Of a DNA stretch of 64,000 nucleotides, positions 1-10,257 are shown in pieces (the first letter of the stretch is position 1; each line of letters starts with the position of its first letter). Origin of the DNA: JAHZMA01 sp965205905 (lineage in GTDB: Bacteria > Pseudomonadota > Alphaproteobacteria > JABAAW01 > JAHZMA01); contig CBDBHZ010000001.1 of assembly GCA_965205905.1 (NCBI GenBank), positions 245,618-309,617 of the forward strand, in the 5' to 3' direction. The translations under genes and the position numbers were made by a program. Below the pieces are notes generated by a model. The model did no database searches, was not told the DNA's origin, and saw nothing but the letters and a program-made list of their open reading frames with translations.

Positions 1-2691
1 TGATAAATATTGCTGCCTCATCAGATGGTTGATGATGGCGTGATAATCATTGATATAGGGCATGTTATCATTGGTGAGGGCATCAAGATAAAGCACCTGC
101 ACAATAAATTCAACCTCAACCAAACCGCCACGTTTATGCTTGATATTAAATAATCCAGTGGCGGGATGAGTGGCAGAAATCTTAACGCGCATATCGGCAA
201 TATCATGCTTGAAGTCAGCGATATTATCAGGCTTGGTGGCGAGAATATTATGCATCACCTGTTCAATTTGCTTATGAAAATTATTATTGGAAAAGTTATC
301 ACTGGCGTCATCATGACTGGCGGCATCATGACTGGCGGCATCATGACTGGCATAGATGGTGCGTGCACGGCTAAGCGCGATTTTTTCAAACGAAAATGCT
401 TCATCGTGGTAATAATTTTGATAGGTTGAAAGCTGATTGGCAATCGCGCCATCATTGCCCCATGGGCGCAGGCGTAAATCAACCTGATATAATTCACCAC
501 TATGGGTGGCAACCGTAAGCGCACTCACCAATCGTTGCGCGAATTTTTGATAATAGGTGGATGCAAACAGACTTTTTTTACCATCCGATGCTTCGCTTGT
601 GGCGCGATACAGAAACACCAAATCTAAATCGGAATGCGGTAATAACAGGCGCGAGCCAAACTTGCCCATCGCAATCACTGCAAATTCACCGCAATCGCCA
701 TATTGTTTGGTAAATTCTTGCTTGGTGGCATCGGCAAGCATCTGTATGCCTGCTTCGGCAAGGGCGCATAAATATTGCGCGTTTTGGGTGATATTCACTG
801 TGCCATCTAGGATTTGGCAACCGATGATAAATTGCATTTCGCGCGTGAAAATCCGCACATGCGAGAGAATATCCTCATAATCGGCATTGGGCGGTAAGCG
901 GTTTTGCATGGCGTGCATAGCAGTTTGTTTATCGGTTGGAATATCTTTATTTTCTAAGAAAATTTCTAATAATTCAGGGTTCAGACTCAACATATTGGCA
1001 AGCTGTGGCGCGTTGCCCATAATGGTGGCGATATTATTTAACAAGGGCGGATGCGCCTTGAATAATGCGAATAATTGCACCCCTGCGGGCAGGGCGTTTA
1101 AGAATTTATCAAAGCTGATAAAGGCTTGGTCGGGGTTGAGGGTTTGCGCCAGATATTTGAGAATATCGGGCAGTAATGCGCTCAGTAAATGGCGTGCGCG
1201 TTCAGATGATGTGCTTCGTAATTCGCCATTTTGCCATAGATTGATGCCCGCGATGATATTTTCTTTTTGGGTGAAGGGCAGTTGTTGGATAAGGTTGTGA
1301 ATATTATCATTTGTTTTATCTTGCTGTTCCTCCTGTTTGTCTGCGCACTTATTTTGCGGTTGATGTGTCGTTTGGGGTGCGATAAAATCTTGTAGTAAAT
1401 CATCATAATTTTTTTGGCATTTATGGGTGATTTTGGCAAGATGCTCTAAAAACGCTTTACTATTATCATAACCAGAAAATTGTGCCACTATTTCCATATC
1501 GCTCTCATTTTTTGGCAGGGTCTGAATTTGCAAATCATTCTGCATTTGTAAACGATGCTCAATCATTCGCAAATAGGGATAGGCAAATAACAGATGTTGT
1601 TTAATCGTGTCGTCAATATAATCATGCTGGTGCAAATGATTGATGGCATCAAACATATTGCGTTGCCGTAAATTTTGATATTTACCACCCCATAATAATT
1701 GCAACATCTGCACGTAAAACTCACAGCTTCTAATACCGCCCTTGCCAGTTTTAACATTATAGCCCGTCCATATATTGCCATCAATATGACTTTTTTTCAG
1801 CATTTGCTGTTGTAGATTGTGAATATCTTCCAATGTGCTGTAATCAATGGAACGCCGCCAAACAAAGGGTGAGATTTGCTGTAAAAATTCTTGCCCCAAT
1901 GCAATATCACCCGCAATCGGGTTTGCGCGAATCATCACCATGCGCTCCCAATTACGGGCGATGCTTTCATAGTAAATCAGTGCGGTGCCGATTTTTATCG
2001 CAGGCGGTGTGGTTGAAGGGTTAGGGCGCAGGCGTAAATCGGTGCGAAACAGATAGCCTTCATAGGTACGCTTTTCAATCAAATCAATAAAATAGACAAC
2101 AAATTGTTGGATAATTTGTTCGGCACGTGCCTGATTTTTTGGAGTGAATTTTGTATCATCATACAAAAGAAGCAAATCCACATCCGATGAATAATTAAGC
2201 TCACTTGCGCCTAATTTGCCTAAGGCAATGATGGTGAAACCGCAGTCAGTAGCGTTAATATCATTAGCAGTAATATCAAACAAATCTCTCATTTTCAGAA
2301 GCGTGAATTGCAAACATTGCTGAATAAGTTGCTCTGCCATGATGGTGATTTGTTGGGTGGTGGTGGTGAAATCACTGACGCCAGTAAGGTCGTCTAGCGC
2401 GATATTGAATGCCATTTGTGTTTTAAGCAAGCGTGCTTGCGCCATAAAGCGTGCTTCGTCAGTTTGCTGGTTAAGCGTTTTGATTTGCTGAATATAATCA
2501 TCAAAGCTGTGCGTTTTATTCTGCCACTCATCAAGCCATACAGGGTATTTATCATATAAGTTACGCAAAAAGTCACTGCCCGCAAAAATCGCTTGTAGAT
2601 TCGGTGGCAGTTTTTGATATTTATCACTTGGCAATGATGCGATAAGCTTGCTATTTGGTGGTTTTAATTGTATAATAGTTGGGTTGTGCAT
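1..2691 (-). CDS. glnE: Glutamine synthetase adenylyltransferase / deadenylase GlnE, 3' end beyond window
   Basis: Bifunctional regulator that adds or removes AMP on glutamine synthetase in response to nitrogen status. Translating the minus strand from the ATG at 2691 gives an open frame to the window edge (897 codons; the family is about 950-990). Both nucleotidyltransferase halves are visible. The N-terminal half has GKLGASELNYSSDVDLLLL with LRLRPNPS after it. The C-terminal half has AMGKFGSRLLLPHSDLDLVF (Met codon at 669, in frame) and, near the edge, HKRGGLVEVEFIVQVL. A 15-bp tandem repeat at 309-351 adds Ala-Ser-His-Asp-Ala units without breaking the frame. The gene is divergent from the AsmA-like gene at 2791. 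Identity is secure; only the C-terminus is missing. Confidence 0.95.
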   Translation of the reverse strand, partial: MHNPTIIQLKPPNSKLIASLPSDKYQKLPPNLQAIFAGSDFLRNLYDKYPVWLDEWQNKTHSFDDYIQQIKTLNQQTDEARFMAQARLLKTQMAFNIALDDLTGVSDFTTTTQQITIMAEQLIQQCLQFTLLKMRDLFDITANDINATDCGFTIIALGKLGASELNYSSDVDLLLLYDDTKFTPKNQARAEQIIQQFVVYFIDLIEKRTYEGYLFRTDLRLRPNPSTTPPAIKIGTALIYYESIARNWERMVMIRANPIAGDIALGQEFLQQISPFVWRRSIDYSTLEDIHNLQQQMLKKSHIDGNIWTGYNVKTGKGGIRSCEFYVQMLQLLWGGKYQNLRQRNMFDAINHLHQHDYIDDTIKQHLLFAYPYLRMIEHRLQMQNDLQIQTLPKNESDMEIVAQFSGYDNSKAFLEHLAKITHKCQKNYDDLLQDFIAPQTTHQPQNKCADKQEEQQDKTNDNIHNLIQQLPFTQKENIIAGINLWQNGELRSTSSERARHLLSALLPDILKYLAQTLNPDQAFISFDKFLNALPAGVQLFALFKAHPPLLNNIATIMGNAPQLANMLSLNPELLEIFLENKDIPTDKQTAMHAMQNRLPPNADYEDILSHVRIFTREMQFIIGCQILDGTVNITQNAQYLCALAEAGIQMLADATKQEFTKQYGDCGEFAVIAMGKFGSRLLLPHSDLDLVFLYRATSEASDGKKSLFASTYYQKFAQRLVSALTVATHSGELYQVDLRLRPWGNDGAIANQLSTYQNYYHDEAFSFEKIALSRARTIYASHDAASHDAASHDDASDNFSNNNFHKQIEQVMHNILATKPDNIADFKHDIADMRVKISATHPATGLFNIKHKRGGLVEVEFIVQVLYLDALTNDNMPYINDYHAIINHLMRQQYLS
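309..351. repeat. 15-bp tandem repeat inside glnE
   Basis: Two full copies and one 13-bp partial copy of CATCATGACTGGCGG follow each other at 309, 324 and 339. On the coding (minus) strand they encode repeated Ala-Ser-His-Asp-Ala, an insertion between the adenylyltransferase core and the conserved GGLVEVEF segment. Unit length is a multiple of three, so copy-number change would not shift the frame. Confidence 0.9.
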
Positions 2692-2790
2692 AATAGATTG
2701 TCAAAAAAATATTATTATCAAATAGATATTACTTAGCTATCATGCTTTATTCATAGTGTTATAACAAGTAAAAAATTAATTAAGAAGAAA

Positions 2791-5700
2791 ATGAGTGGGC
2801 GGAAACAGATGAAATTGCGTGAATCATCGGGCAAAATTTTAGCAAAAGCACATAAAATTCTTACAGCAAATCTGCGCCGTAAAGCAGGCAAAACGCGTTC
2901 AAAACAGGTTCATCGTGAATTGCACCTGCCAAGCGTGTTTAATGTTGTATCAGTCATTACCATGTTTATGGCGCGCGGTGTTGGCGGTATGATAAGCGTA
3001 ACAACATTATTATTAGCAATATTTTTGAATCATTTGCTTGCTAACAATAAAAGTTTTGCACCAATAGATAACGAGGCAGTAAAATATATTGCAGAAATTT
3101 TTGCACCAGAATATCAGTTTTATATCAACAATATGCGTTTTGAAAACAATGATGGCAGTCTGAATTTTTTATTTGATAATGTAACAATCACTGATAGCAC
3201 AAATGGCAACGCGCTGGTATCGTTCGATGATGTTGATGCCCGTTTTTATATAGAGGATTTTATACAATTAGAAATATTTCCGCGCTATTTAAATGTGGGC
3301 AGGCTTGATGTTGATTTGCAAAATGCAAGCAATATGAATACAGGAAACCCAAGCAGTTTTAACATTGATAAATACACACAAGAAGGTGTTTTGGTAGATT
3401 TGCTAACACAATTTCATAATTCCTCTATTTTGATGAGTGATGAAGGCTCTGTGGAATCGGGTTATTATATCAGTAATATATCATTGCATGTTTGGGGACG
3501 GAAGAACAGAAAAGTTGATATTGATGGGGGGCTGCTAACCTTTAGTCAAGGCACACCTGATATTGATTTAAGCATGAATGCGCGCATCAGTGTCAGTAAT
3601 ACTGCCGGGGGAATCAATATTGAAAATTTACCATTCAGTTTCGGCATTGTTTGGCATCAAAATAATGCCAAAAATATTGATACTCAAAATAATAATACCA
3701 AAAATACTGGTTCTCGGCGTGTTATCACCGCTTATGGTGCAACCGCGCCTGCTAATGTTAATGAAGAATATCTTACATTTCCTGAAGAAATCAGCGAATA
3801 TGGGCTGAATGAAGCAGAATTACGTAGAAAGCTACTTTCACCGGGCACTTTGACAATTCAGATGAGTGAACATGATGGTATCTATCATTCCGATGTTAAA
3901 TTTAACTGGATTGGTGGTTTTGATTTTAATGTGAGCCACCCTAAAATTGATAGTTTAATCACGGGCAAAAACCTGAATATTAGTGGTAAGCTTAATAAAG
4001 TTAGCTTGCTCAGCCTGTATGTGCCAATGAATTTTATCTTCCAAGAGCCTTATTGGGCTGATATGACTATCTCTGGCGATATGGCGATGCGGCGCAATAA
4101 TAAGGGCAAGATTGACACGTTAGATATGCAGTTTGATGGCGATAATGGTGCGTTTCGCACCCCCTTTGTGCCTACCGTATTTGATATGACGCAATGGTCC
4201 ATGAATTTACGCTATGTTAAACAGTTGCTAGGCGATAATTATTTTCAGTATGAATTTCAAGAACCTGCACGTAATATTGCATCTTCTAATCAGCTGGTCA
4301 TCTATGAAAATGATAGTGGCGAGACTGTTTTACAGTTTGACTATCAGCTGGCGCCGATGTTTTTTGATAGGCTGCTAGATTATTGGCCGCAAGCGGTGAT
4401 TCCTGATACGCGCGCTTGGGTAACTGATAGTATCACGCAATTAGAAATCACCCGATTAGATGGCATGCTAGAATATGTGTTAGGGGTTGATGGCAATCTT
4501 ATGCTTACCAAATTAAAAGGCTCTGCCGATATTGACCAAGGCGTTATGCGCCCCTATGATGGCTTGCCTGTGTTTGAGAATATCGCTGGGAAAATTGAAT
4601 TTACCGATACGCAAATTGATGTGTTTGTTACCGACATCTATCATACAGAATTCAAATTGGATGCCGAACAATTCGCGCTTAATGTTGATATGGAAACCGA
4701 GAATATTGCGCTTACAACCAGACTTGTCTTTAGAAGCACATTACAAATTTTGCTTGGTATTGGCAGAGAGTTTGAACCATTTTTTGTGGATAATGAATCT
4801 ACATTAGAGGGGCTTACGGGCAATGCCGATATTGATATGACAATGCAATTTTCATTATCTCACTTTGATGATCACCCGCTTGATATTACCGCAAATGCTG
4901 ATGTTGGCAATGTTGATTTTTATATTTCGGGCTTTAGCCTTGCTGATGGCATGGGCAATATCAGCTATGTCAATGAAGATTTAATCGCCAATCTAACAGT
5001 GATGAGCGGGGATTCAGAGCTTAAAATAAAGTGGCTTGATAATTTTAGAGGCGGCGGCAGCCATATCACTATCGGTGGGCATTTAAGTGCCAGTCAGGTG
5101 ATGAAAGATATTTATGAACCATTTGCCAAAGACATGCAGGGTGAAATCGCGATAGATGGTGTGTATGAGCAAGAAGTAGATAAGGTAGGCACATTCAAGC
5201 TTTATGGTGATATGCAAGATGTAACAGTTTTGATGCCGGGGTTTTATATCAGCAAAGCACAAGGCGAGGCAGGGTCTATTATTGCCGAAGCGAGGATTCT
5301 GCTTGATGATACTGTTTCATTTGATAAAGTTGCATTTGATTTTGCGGGTTTGAAAGCCGAAGGCACGATATTGGTTGATGAGGTGGCGCGCGCTTTTATC
5401 GATATCCCTGAATTATCGTGGGGCAGGTCGCGCTTTGGTTTGGAAGGCGTGGTTGAGGTGAATGGCGATGCCTTTATGGTGATGGATGGCGATGCGATTG
5501 ATTTTTCAGGCTTGACAACAGACGAGGGCGGTAATTGGCTGGTTGATAGGTTGAGTGAAGAAACTGGCGACCCAACGCCCGGTATTGTCGCGATTGAGGG
5601 GACTGTTGATAGAGTGTATTTTATCGCCGATAATGATAATATTTACGCCCCTAACATGCTTTACAATATCACGCTTGACCAATATACCACCGATATGTAT

Positions 5701-6048
5701 ATGGATATGCGCTATGGTAATGGTGATTCACAAAATTTTCTTGTGAGTTACCAAGATGATGTTCAAGAAGAAACGGGTGAGATAAAGTTAGATATTAGCT
5801 CGCTCACCGATTTTTCTGCGCTGGTGAGTGATACTGACGAGCCGTTTTTTGGAGGTAAGAGGTTAAAACTTACCAGTCAACGCCCTAAAGGTGAGCCTTA
5901 TTATGCAGGTAGGTTAGAAACAGGCAATCTCACCATCTATGGTGCGCCAGTGATAAGCACGATTTTGGAATCCATATCATTGATAACATTAAATTTTTCA
6001 GTCTTGAAAAAAGGGCTATCAAACGCAAGGTTTTTTCTTGGATTTTGA
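2791..6048 (+). CDS. AsmA/YhdP-like large envelope protein (main part, frameshifted at 3' end)
   Basis: A 1085-residue protein with a basic N-terminal tail and one membrane segment (around residues 60-80), followed by a long periplasmic beta-rich body of repeated Asp/Gly-rich strands. This matches the DUF3971/AsmA-like YhdP group of bridge-like proteins thought to move phospholipids between the two membranes. The frame ends in a TGA at 6046. The conserved C-terminal module continues in another frame from about 6038, so the gene is split by a one-base shift between 6008 and 6048, where A6 (6007-6012) and T6 (6031-6036) runs lie. The start ATG at 2791 has an AAGAAG-like ribosome site. Family assignment comes from architecture and the C-terminal motif. 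Confidence 0.75.
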   Translation: MSGRKQMKLRESSGKILAKAHKILTANLRRKAGKTRSKQVHRELHLPSVFNVVSVITMFMARGVGGMISVTTLLLAIFLNHLLANNKSFAPIDNEAVKYIAEIFAPEYQFYINNMRFENNDGSLNFLFDNVTITDSTNGNALVSFDDVDARFYIEDFIQLEIFPRYLNVGRLDVDLQNASNMNTGNPSSFNIDKYTQEGVLVDLLTQFHNSSILMSDEGSVESGYYISNISLHVWGRKNRKVDIDGGLLTFSQGTPDIDLSMNARISVSNTAGGINIENLPFSFGIVWHQNNAKNIDTQNNNTKNTGSRRVITAYGATAPANVNEEYLTFPEEISEYGLNEAELRRKLLSPGTLTIQMSEHDGIYHSDVKFNWIGGFDFNVSHPKIDSLITGKNLNISGKLNKVSLLSLYVPMNFIFQEPYWADMTISGDMAMRRNNKGKIDTLDMQFDGDNGAFRTPFVPTVFDMTQWSMNLRYVKQLLGDNYFQYEFQEPARNIASSNQLVIYENDSGETVLQFDYQLAPMFFDRLLDYWPQAVIPDTRAWVTDSITQLEITRLDGMLEYVLGVDGNLMLTKLKGSADIDQGVMRPYDGLPVFENIAGKIEFTDTQIDVFVTDIYHTEFKLDAEQFALNVDMETENIALTTRLVFRSTLQILLGIGREFEPFFVDNESTLEGLTGNADIDMTMQFSLSHFDDHPLDITANADVGNVDFYISGFSLADGMGNISYVNEDLIANLTVMSGDSELKIKWLDNFRGGGSHITIGGHLSASQVMKDIYEPFAKDMQGEIAIDGVYEQEVDKVGTFKLYGDMQDVTVLMPGFYISKAQGEAGSIIAEARILLDDTVSFDKVAFDFAGLKAEGTILVDEVARAFIDIPELSWGRSRFGLEGVVEVNGDAFMVMDGDAIDFSGLTTDEGGNWLVDRLSEETGDPTPGIVAIEGTVDRVYFIADNDNIYAPNMLYNITLDQYTTDMYMDMRYGNGDSQNFLVSYQDDVQEETGEIKLDISSLTDFSALVSDTDEPFFGGKRLKLTSQRPKGEPYYAGRLETGNLTIYGAPVISTILESISLITLNFSVLKKGLSNARFFLGF

Positions 6049-6424
6049 CTATGATGACCAAAGGCGGATTATTATCAAAAATATGCGGCTTTATTCTTTG
6101 GCGCAAGGGGTAACGGGCACGGGCGTGGTTGACCTTGAAAATTCTACCATTGATATTAGGGGCGCGGTGATACCGCTTTACACATTAAGCGTGGTGTTAG
6201 GCAAAACGCCGATTTTAGGACCGCTCTTAATAGGTGGTGAACAAGATGGTTTGTTTGGGGTTGGCTATAATTTAACAGGCGATATGGAAGACCCTGATAT
6301 TAATGTAGACCCGCTTGATGCGATTACACCGGGCTTTATCAAGAATCTCCGCAGTACATTAACCACTTCGCCTGTTGAAGAAGCTTTGCTAGAAAATGCC
6401 GCCAAAGTTGAGAGAGAGAAGTAG
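6038..6424 (+). pseudogene. C-terminal module of the AsmA/YhdP-like protein, out of frame
   Basis: This 128-codon frame encodes the typical C-terminal end of YhdP/AsmA-like proteins. It has the segments GVVDLENSTIDIRG, VLGKTPILGPLLIGG and GVGYNLTGDMEDPDINVDP, then a short tail. It has no start of its own beyond a TTG without a ribosome site. It overlaps the end of the frame that begins at 2791, so it is best read as the displaced end of that gene. Either a real frameshift mutation or a base-calling error in a homopolymer would explain it. It ends two bases before tyrS on the opposite strand (convergent). Confidence 0.75.
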
Positions 6425-6426
6425 GG

Positions 6427-7692
6427 TTAAACCAGTTTTACCAGCAAATGTTTCTTCTTACCGCATGAAAGCTTAATGGCGTTATTGTAACCGCTTGCAG
6501 TGTTTTCGGCAAAGAAATCGCTACCAATGCTGATTTTTTCATCACTGATTTTTTCATCATTGATACGGATTGCACCACCTTTAATTTGTCTGCGCGCATC
6601 GCTGTTAGAATCGCATAATCCCGTCATCGCCAAAATTTGCGTTAACAAAATTGTATCACCTAAATCGCCTTTATTGAGTGAAAATTCAGGCATATTCTCT
6701 GCCGTTTGATTGCCTGATGCAAATAATGTTTGCGCGGTTTGTGCCGCCTGTTCTGCTTTTTCCTTGCCATGACATAATGTTGTAATCTCAGTGGCAAGAA
6801 TGATTTTGGCATCGTTGATTTCCTTATCTTGTAAGCTTTCCAAACGCGTAATCTCATCAAGTGGTAATTCGGTGAATAATCGTAAAAATTTGCCAACATC
6901 AGCATCTTCCACATTGCGCCAATATTGCCAAAAATCATAGCAGGGTAATTTATCCTCATTCAGCCAGATAGCACCGCCAGCACTCTTGCCCATTTTTGCA
7001 CCCGATGCGGTGGTAAGTAAAGGCGATGTTAGTCCGAACACATCTTTGCTAAGCAGACGGCGACTCAACTCAATCCCATTAACAATATTGCCCCATTGGT
7101 CAGAACCGCCCATTTGCAGACGGCAATCATAATCACGGGCAAGCACCATAAAATCGTAGGCTTGCAAAATCATATAGTTAAATTCCAGAAAACTCAAAGG
7201 CTGTTCGCGCTCTAGCCGCAAGCGCACCGAGTCAAAATTCATCATGCGGTTGATGCTAAAATGCGCGCCAATATCGCGCAATAACGGAATATATCCAAGC
7301 CCCATCAGCCATTCGGCATTATTCAGCATCAGGGCTTTATCATTGTTAAAATCAATATAATTGCTGAAAATTTTCTTAATGCCAACAATATTGCTATCAA
7401 TATCCTGCATGGTCAGCATCTGGCGTTGGGTATCTTTGCCCGATGGGTCGCCAATCATTGATGTGCCACCGCCCATCAGCACAATCGGCTGATGTCCCGT
7501 TTTTTGTAACCAGCGCAACAGCATAATTTGCAATAGCGAACCAACATGTAAGGAATCAGCAGTGGCATCAAACCCGATATAGCCCGCGATGTTTTTCTGT
7601 TTGGCATAGAGAGTATCCATCTCGTCCGCATGGGTGAGTTGATGGATAAAACCGCGCTCGGTTAAAATATGAAGTAGGTCAGATTTTGGCAT
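6427..7692 (-). CDS. tyrS: Tyrosine--tRNA ligase
   Basis: Charges tRNA-Tyr with tyrosine in the cytoplasm (class I synthetase). The 421-residue length is standard for bacterial TyrRS. The HIGH-type motif is HVGSL (residues about 49-53, within GFDATADSLHVGSL). The KMSKS-type loop reads KMGKSAGG. The tyrosine-pocket stretch QAYDFMVLARDYDCRLQMGGSDQWGNI is present, and an S4-like RNA-binding domain ends the protein. Transcription is convergent with the AsmA-like gene; the stop codons are almost adjacent. Confidence 0.97.
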   Translation of the reverse strand: MPKSDLLHILTERGFIHQLTHADEMDTLYAKQKNIAGYIGFDATADSLHVGSLLQIMLLRWLQKTGHQPIVLMGGGTSMIGDPSGKDTQRQMLTMQDIDSNIVGIKKIFSNYIDFNNDKALMLNNAEWLMGLGYIPLLRDIGAHFSINRMMNFDSVRLRLEREQPLSFLEFNYMILQAYDFMVLARDYDCRLQMGGSDQWGNIVNGIELSRRLLSKDVFGLTSPLLTTASGAKMGKSAGGAIWLNEDKLPCYDFWQYWRNVEDADVGKFLRLFTELPLDEITRLESLQDKEINDAKIILATEITTLCHGKEKAEQAAQTAQTLFASGNQTAENMPEFSLNKGDLGDTILLTQILAMTGLCDSNSDARRQIKGGAIRINDEKISDEKISIGSDFFAENTASGYNNAIKLSCGKKKHLLVKLV

Positions 7693-7726
7693 GATAGGAT
7701 AAGATTACGGATTGCTTGCTGAATTG

Positions 7727-8956
7727 TCAAGCATTCAAAATGGGCGTGAACAAAATAACATCCACAATCGCGCCGCTTTTTTTGGAGGGCGAATTTGCAG
7801 GGCAGAGTATTAGCCCATCAGCCTCGCTCAACATTTTTAGCTGTGCGGAATCCTGTTGCGGCAGGGCTTCAGCATAAAGCGTGGCATCATTATCACGCTG
7901 ATAAATTTTTGCGCGTCTGTAATGGCTACGTTTACCCTCGCTTGGCAAATCGCTTGCCAGTTTGGCTTGCATCATGGGCGGCGTGGCGTCATCATTACCA
8001 CTCCCTTGCATTTTTTTCAAGGCAGGCGCAACAAATAATAACGCGCCGATATAGGCGGAAACAGGATTACCGGGTAATCCAAAAATCAAGCAATCGCCCA
8101 CCTTGCCGAATAAAGTAGGCTTGCCGGGGCGTAAATTAACGCCATGAAAAAGTGTCTCATAGCCATCTAAAGTCGCAAGGCTTTGGGCAACCAAATCATA
8201 ATCACCTACCGAAACCCCGCCTGTTAGCACTATAATATCAGCCTGCTTAACGTGACTTTGCAGATAGTTTGCAAGGGCTTTAACATCATCTTTAATATGC
8301 TGGGTGGCAATAATATGACCGCCATAAAGTGGTAGTAAATGTTGTAACGCAATATCGTTCGATGATGCGATTTGCCATAGCTCGTTTGCTTCACCTGCCT
8401 TGCATAATTCATCACCGCTTGAAATGATGCTGATATTCGGGCGTTTGAATACGGCACATTCGCTTATATTCATCGCCGCCATCAAAGCAAGGTTACGCGG
8501 ATTTAAGCACTGATATTGGCGCAAGCAAATATCACCTTTGGCAAAATCTAACCCAGCCTCACGGATATAATCGCCTGCTTGTGGGGTGAGGTTTTCATGC
8601 AATATTAGCTTACTATCATTAATATCGCATTCCTCTTTAATCACCACACAATCGGTGCCTTCGGGCAGTAACGCGCCCGTAAAAATCGCCACTGCCTCGC
8701 CTGCTTTCACGGCATTTGTAAATGGTCGCCCCGCGGCACTCTCGCCAATCAGTCGGTAATGCGCCTCGTCATTGCCTGCAATTATCGCATAACCATCCAT
8801 TGCCGATATGGCGGCTTTGGGCATCGGGTAGGGTGCGGTTATATCTTCGGCAAGCACACGCCCCGATAATCTGGCATCACTGATGGGCAATATCTCGGTG
8901 CCGATGATTGGGCAGGATTGAAAAATTTTAGCAAGCGCATTTGGGTAATCAAGCAT
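7727..8956 (-). CDS. moeA: Molybdopterin molybdotransferase MoeA
   Basis: Inserts molybdate into adenylylated molybdopterin, the last step of molybdenum cofactor synthesis. Visible family marks are SAMDGYAI near the N-terminus, the GALLPEGTDCVVIKE segment, the ISSGDEL motif, LTGGVSVGDYD, and FGLPGNPVSAYIG. I chose the ATG at 8956 rather than 8998: it gives the usual MoeA beginning (MLDYPNALAKIF) and overlaps the moaC stop by eight bases (ATGCTTGA), which suggests translational coupling. The longer frame would overlap moaC by 50 bases. Last gene of the trpD-trpC-moaC-moeA run. Confidence 0.95.
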   Translation of the reverse strand: MLDYPNALAKIFQSCPIIGTEILPISDARLSGRVLAEDITAPYPMPKAAISAMDGYAIIAGNDEAHYRLIGESAAGRPFTNAVKAGEAVAIFTGALLPEGTDCVVIKEECDINDSKLILHENLTPQAGDYIREAGLDFAKGDICLRQYQCLNPRNLALMAAMNISECAVFKRPNISIISSGDELCKAGEANELWQIASSNDIALQHLLPLYGGHIIATQHIKDDVKALANYLQSHVKQADIIVLTGGVSVGDYDLVAQSLATLDGYETLFHGVNLRPGKPTLFGKVGDCLIFGLPGNPVSAYIGALLFVAPALKKMQGSGNDDATPPMMQAKLASDLPSEGKRSHYRRAKIYQRDNDATLYAEALPQQDSAQLKMLSEADGLILCPANSPSKKSGAIVDVILFTPILNA

Positions 8957-9446
8957 GACGCTGATAATCCCCTGATTTACCGCCGCTTTTTTGCTCAAGC
9001 TGAATATCGGTAATCTGCATCGATTTATCGTAGGCTTTCAGCATATCATACAAGGTTAAGCAGGCGATACTCACAGCGGTCAGTGCCTCCATCTCAACAC
9101 CAGTTTCGGCATGGGTGATTGCCTCGCCCACGATATTAATAACGCCACCTTGTTCATTCTCGTGGCAGTCGATACGGATTTTTACCGATTGCAAGGGCAG
9201 ATTATGGCATAATGGAATCAGCGCACTGGTTTGTTTCGCGCCCATAATGCCTGCGATTTCAGCCACTTGCACCACATTACCCTTTTTGGCAGTGCCTTGC
9301 TTTGCATGGATGAATGCCTCATGATTGCAGAATAATTTACCGCTAGCAACGGCACGTCGTTTATTGGCGGATTTTGCGGAAACATCGACCATAATCGCGC
9401 GCCCCTCATTATCGAAATGCCCTTTAATATCATTTTGAGCCATCAT
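8949..9446 (-). CDS. moaC: Cyclic pyranopterin monophosphate synthase MoaC
   Basis: Converts the MoaA product into cyclic pyranopterin monophosphate in molybdenum cofactor synthesis. The protein shows the MoaC signature IPLCHNLPLQSV, the active-site region GVEMEALTAVSIACLTLYDM, and the terminal Lys-rich segment ending in LEQKSGGKSG. The ATG at 9446 (or the adjacent one at 9443) is preferred over 9470: it gives a normal MoaC N-terminus and overlaps the trpC stop by only 17 bases. Position between trpC and moeA matches a trpDC-moaC-moeA order seen in many alphaproteobacteria. Confidence 0.95.
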   Translation of the reverse strand: MMAQNDIKGHFDNEGRAIMVDVSAKSANKRRAVASGKLFCNHEAFIHAKQGTAKKGNVVQVAEIAGIMGAKQTSALIPLCHNLPLQSVKIRIDCHENEQGGVINIVGEAITHAETGVEMEALTAVSIACLTLYDMLKAYDKSMQITDIQLEQKSGGKSGDYQRHA

Positions 9447-10257
9447 TAAACCCCGTCCGTAATGTTTCAATGGCTTGTGTTATATCATCCTGTTTCATCA
9501 AAGATTCGCCAATTAAGAATGCGCCTGCCCCCGCCCTCGACGAACCAATTTGTGCCATGCGCTGTAAATCTTGAGGAGTTTCAAGCCCGCTCTCAGCAAT
9601 CAATAAGCAACCATCAGGGATATGTTTTGCCAAAGTTTCAGTGGTTGCCAAATCCACGTCAAGCGTTTTCAAATTGCGATTATTAACCCCAATCATATCG
9701 GGGGCAAATTTTAACGCGCGCTGTAATTCTTGCTCATCATGCACCTCAACCAACACATCTAACCCTAATGATTTTGCGGTTGCGTAAAATTCTTGCGCCT
9801 GATTATCGGAAAGACACGCCATTATCAGCAAAATACAATCCGCGCCTAATAAATGCGAATGATAAATCTGATAAGGGTCAATGATAAAATCTTTGCGTAA
9901 CAATGGCAAATCAACCGCCGCCCGCACTTTTTGTAGATATAATATATCGCCCTGAAAATATTTCTCATCAGTCAGCACCGAAAGGCACGCCGCGCCCCCT
10001 TGCTGATAGGCTTTGGCAATTTCCACAGCGTCAAGTCCCGTTTTAAAATCAGCACGGATTAACCCGCGCGAGGGTGAGGCTTTCTTGATTTCAGCAATAA
10101 TCGCAGGCTTGGAATGATTTAATAACGCGTTCCTAAAACCGCGCCTTTTATCATTATCATCAAGCAAATCTCTCAACTTAGCCAGTGGCAAATCGCGCTT
10201 TTGCGCTTCCACAACAAGCGCAGTATCGGCAACAATTTTATCAAGAACAGATGGCAT
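9430..10257 (-). CDS. trpC: Indole-3-glycerol phosphate synthase
   Basis: Closes the indole ring in tryptophan synthesis, turning CdRP into indole-3-glycerol phosphate. The TIM-barrel motifs are all present: IAEIKKASPSRGLIR (catalytic Lys), LRKDFIIDPYQI (catalytic Lys-Asp), VLVEVHDEQEL, GVNNRNLKTLDVD and IAESGL. The C-terminal phosphate loop is GAGAFLIGESLM. At 275 residues it is a stand-alone TrpC with no TrpF fusion. Its ATG shares one base with the trpD stop (TAATG), so the two are coupled. Confidence 0.97.
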   Translation of the reverse strand: MPSVLDKIVADTALVVEAQKRDLPLAKLRDLLDDNDKRRGFRNALLNHSKPAIIAEIKKASPSRGLIRADFKTGLDAVEIAKAYQQGGAACLSVLTDEKYFQGDILYLQKVRAAVDLPLLRKDFIIDPYQIYHSHLLGADCILLIMACLSDNQAQEFYATAKSLGLDVLVEVHDEQELQRALKFAPDMIGVNNRNLKTLDVDLATTETLAKHIPDGCLLIAESGLETPQDLQRMAQIGSSRAGAGAFLIGESLMKQDDITQAIETLRTGFNDGSK

